64,000 nucleotides of DNA, taken from contig NZ_VMDW02000061.1 of assembly GCF_007644045.2 (NCBI RefSeq), positions 35,605 to 99,604 on the forward strand. The letters run 5' to 3'. The notes beneath the pieces are model-generated. The model saw only the letters and a program-made list of their open reading frames with translations. It did not search any database and had not been told where the DNA came from. The stretch is from Vogesella urethralis. GTDB lineage: Bacteria > Pseudomonadota > Gammaproteobacteria > Burkholderiales > Chromobacteriaceae. Made by a program: the position numbers and the translations under genes. Of this stretch, positions 61,775 through 64,000 are shown in pieces; position 1 is the first letter of the stretch; each line of letters begins with the position of its first letter.

Positions 61775-62779
61775 ATGAAGATTCTGGATAAGCAACACGG
61801 CCTGCTGCTGGCACTCGCGCTGGCGCTGGCCTCGCTGTGGTTGGCCACCCTGACGTGGCTGGCCGCGCACGGCGTATCCGCCCTCACCGTGGCCATGCTG
61901 CTGGGCATGCTGGCGGCCAACCTGGGCCCGCGCCATACCCGCCCCGACCCGCACACGCTGGCGTTTTGCAAAACCACCGTGCTGCGCACCGGCATCGTCC
62001 TGTTCGGCCTGCGCCTGACGCTGGGCGAGCTGGGCCAGCTGGGCCCCACCGTGTGGCTGATTGACGCCGCAGTATTGGGCAGCACCTTCGCGCTGGCGCT
62101 GTGGGCTGGGCCGCGCCTGGGGCTGGACCGCGAAAGCAGCGTGCTGATCGGCGCCGGTAGCGCCATCTGCGGCGCCGCCGCGGTGATGGCGGCACAGCCG
62201 GTGATCCGCGCCAGCGGCGAGCGCGCCAGCCTGGCGGTGGCCGGCGTGGTGCTGTTCGGCAGCCTCGCCATGCTGCTGTATCCGGCAGCCTACCCGCTGC
62301 TGGCCAGCCTGGGCGTCAGCGATACCGCCTACGGCGTGATGACCGGCTCCACCCTGCACGAAGTGGCGCAAGTGGTGGCCGCCGGCAAGGCGGTAAGCGA
62401 CCAAGCGGCCAACGCCGCCGTGCTTACCAAAATGCTGCGCGTGATGATGCTGGCGCCGTTCCTGTTGCTGCTGGCGGCCTGGTGGCAACGCCGCCAGCCG
62501 CAGGCGGACGGCCAGCGTGGCCGCATCACCATCCCGTGGTTTGCTTTTGGTTTTGTGGCGATGGTGGCGCTGAACAGCAGCGGCTGGCTGCCGGCCGCCG
62601 TGGTGGCACCGCTGCAGCAGCTGACCACCCTGCTGCTGGCCACCGCCATGGCCGCGCTGGGGCTGGACACCCGCGCCAGCGCCATCCGCGCCGCCGGCTG
62701 GCAACCGCTGCTGCTGGCCGGGCTGCTGTTTGGCTGGCTGATGGCGGGCGGCGGCCTGTTCAACTGGCTGTTGGGGTGA
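61775..62779 (+). CDS. yeiH: YeiH/UPF0324-family membrane protein, putative sulfate exporter
   Basis: The product is 334 residues with about ten hydrophobic segments and the UPF0324 (YeiH) motifs KTTVLRTGIVLFGLRLTLGE and GSAICGAAAVMAAQPVI, then TGSTLHEVAQVVAAGKAV. Members are annotated as putative sulfate exporters. ATG 61775 follows GGAGGTAATAACG, an ideal ribosome-binding site. The tandem repeat array begins 18 bp after its stop. Confidence 0.9.
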   Translation: MKILDKQHGLLLALALALASLWLATLTWLAAHGVSALTVAMLLGMLAANLGPRHTRPDPHTLAFCKTTVLRTGIVLFGLRLTLGELGQLGPTVWLIDAAVLGSTFALALWAGPRLGLDRESSVLIGAGSAICGAAAVMAAQPVIRASGERASLAVAGVVLFGSLAMLLYPAAYPLLASLGVSDTAYGVMTGSTLHEVAQVVAAGKAVSDQAANAAVLTKMLRVMMLAPFLLLLAAWWQRRQPQADGQRGRITIPWFAFGFVAMVALNSSGWLPAAVVAPLQQLTTLLLATAMAALGLDTRASAIRAAGWQPLLLAGLLFGWLMAGGGLFNWLLG

Positions 62780-62797
62780 ACTGTTTGAAAGCACGCA

Positions 62798-64000
62798 GGA
62801 TGGGTGCAAGCGCTTGCGCCGTAACCCATCGCCTCAATCGCATAATACTGATGGGTTACGCTGCGCTGCACCCATCCTACCTCTCCGCTACGAAGCGGCT
62901 CACCGCCAGCTCGTAGGATGAGTGTAGGCGCTTGCGCCGTAACCCATCACCTCGATCGCGTCATACTGATGGGTTACGCTGCGCTGCACCCATCCTACCT
63001 CTCCGCTACGAAGCGGCTCACCGCCAGCTCGTAGAATGGGTGCAGGCGCTTGTGCCGTAACCCATCGCCTCAATCGCATCATAATGATGGGTTACGCTGC
63101 GCTGCACCCATTCTACATCACCGCTACGAAGCGGCTCATCGCCAGCTCGTAGGATGGGTGCAGGCGCTTGCGCCGTAACCCATCGCCTCAATCGCAGCAT
63201 ACTGATGGGTTACGCTGCGCTTCACCCATCCTACCTCTCCGCTACGAAGCAGCTCACCGCCAGCTCGTAGGATGGGTGTAGGCGCTTGCGCCGTAACCCA
63301 TCGCCTCAATCGCAGCATACTGATGGGTTACGCTGCGCTTCACCCATCCTACATCTCCGCTACGAAGCGGCTCACCGCCAGCTCGTAGGATGGGTGCAGG
63401 CGCTTGCGCCGTAACCCATCACCTCAATCGCAGCATACTGATGGGTTACGCTGCGCTTCACCCATCCTACCTCTCCGCTACGAAGCGGCTCACTGCCAGC
63501 TCGTAGGATGGGTGCAGGCGCTTGCGCCGTAATCCATCACCTCAATCGCATCATAGTGATGGGTTACGCTGCGCTGCACCCATCCTACCTCTCCGCTACG
63601 AAGCAGCTCACCGCCAGCACGTAAGATGGGTGCGGGCGCTTGCGCCGTAATCCATCACCTCAATCGCATCATAGTGATGGGTTACGCTGCGCTGCACCCA
63701 TCCTACATCTCCGCTACGAAGCAGCTCACCGCCAGCTCGTAGGATGGGTGCAGGCGCTTGCGCCGTAAGCCATCACCTCAATCGCATCATACTGATGGGT
63801 TACGCTGCGCTTCACCCATCCTACATCTCCCCTACGAAGTGGCTCACCGCCAGCTCGTAGGATAGGTGCAGGCGCTTGCGCCGTAACCCATCGCCTCAAT
63901 CGCAGCATACTGATGGGTTACGCTGCGCTGCACCCATCCTACATCTCCGCTACAAAGTGGCTCACCGCCAGCTCGTAGGATGGGTGCAGGCGCTTGCGCC
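62798..64000. repeat. 118-bp tandem repeat array of nested inverted repeats
   Basis: Ten full units of exactly 118 bp start at 62798, 62916, 63034, 63152, 63270, 63388, 63506, 63624, 63742 and 63860, and an eleventh begins at 63978 and leaves the window. Each unit has GTAGGATGGGTGC at one end and GCACCCATCCTAC on the other arm, with GTAACCCATC / GATGGGTTAC inside and a linker containing CCGCTACGAAGCGG. The units differ by a few bases. The GATGGGTTAC-type core resembles the REP-like element dispersed in many proteobacteria. Small 60-residue frames arise from it but are not genes. The unit is not a multiple of three and has no spacers like a CRISPR. Confidence 0.92.

Noticed and set aside
62900..63908. 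Repeated 60-residue minus-strand frames in the terminal repeats
   Set aside because: They are identical translations of the tandem repeat, the period of 118 is not a multiple of three, and no ribosome-binding site or known domain is seen.
62798..64000. CRISPR array
   Set aside because: The 118-bp units lack unique spacers and are near identical over their whole length; no cas genes are in the window.

Overview
The window looks like a chromosomal segment of a high-GC betaproteobacterium, most plausibly of the Neisseriales/Chromobacteriaceae type. That placement is an inference from gene content: an aot-type arginine transport operon, an HoxA/HupR-controlled uptake hydrogenase, and several PilC/PilY1 pilus-tip proteins. 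No rRNA, tRNA, CRISPR array, prophage or intact insertion sequence was seen.

Layout. (1) 1-7150: the 5' end of a large NAD-dependent glutamate dehydrogenase gene (minus strand), then a plus-strand cluster of two periplasmic binding proteins, two permeases, an M14-family hydrolase, an ATPase and a GlxA/AraC-type regulator. The order matches aotJQMOP-argR of Pseudomonas, with the binding protein duplicated. (2) 7190-9575: MarR regulator, cytochrome b561 and two YceI proteins. (3) 9606-15167: a minus-strand signalling operon of two histidine kinases flanking a REC-EAL response regulator. A HugZ-like flavin-fold protein and a divergent solute-binding protein follow. (4) 17000-39161: a nearly complete [NiFe]-hydrogenase island. 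It runs hupDFGHIJK-hypABFCDE-hupR-hupUV-hupT, then hupE, then hupSLC. It holds the catalytic O2-tolerant membrane hydrogenase, its maturation factors, an H2-sensing regulatory hydrogenase with its kinase and NtrC-type regulator, and three sequences resembling sigma-54 promoters in front of hupD, hupE and hupS. (5) 39177-42785: orphan HigA-like protein, hemerythrin, L,D-transpeptidase and RlmD. (6) 42821-56053: three large PilY1/PilC paralogues in tandem on the minus strand, with a 1.3-kb gene-poor, AT-rich gap containing a G10 tract. (7) 56227-62779: housekeeping and metabolite genes (ilvD, lgt, a lipoprotein, an Lrp-LysE pair and a LysR-YeiH pair). (8) 62798-64000: a 118-bp tandem repeat array of nested inverted repeats that runs off the window.

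How the genes work together. Hydrogenase logic is self-contained: HupUV senses H2, HupT relays it, HupR activates sigma-54 promoters, HupSLC oxidises H2 into the quinone pool, and the Hyp/Hup proteins build the active site. The first region probably couples arginine uptake to glutamate catabolism.

The main genome-scale oddity is a 10-mer, GTTGGCCGCA (complement TGCGGCCAAC). I found 26 exact copies by eye in both orientations, twice as intergenic inverted pairs. It behaves like an uptake-sequence or other architectural word, and no feature explains it.
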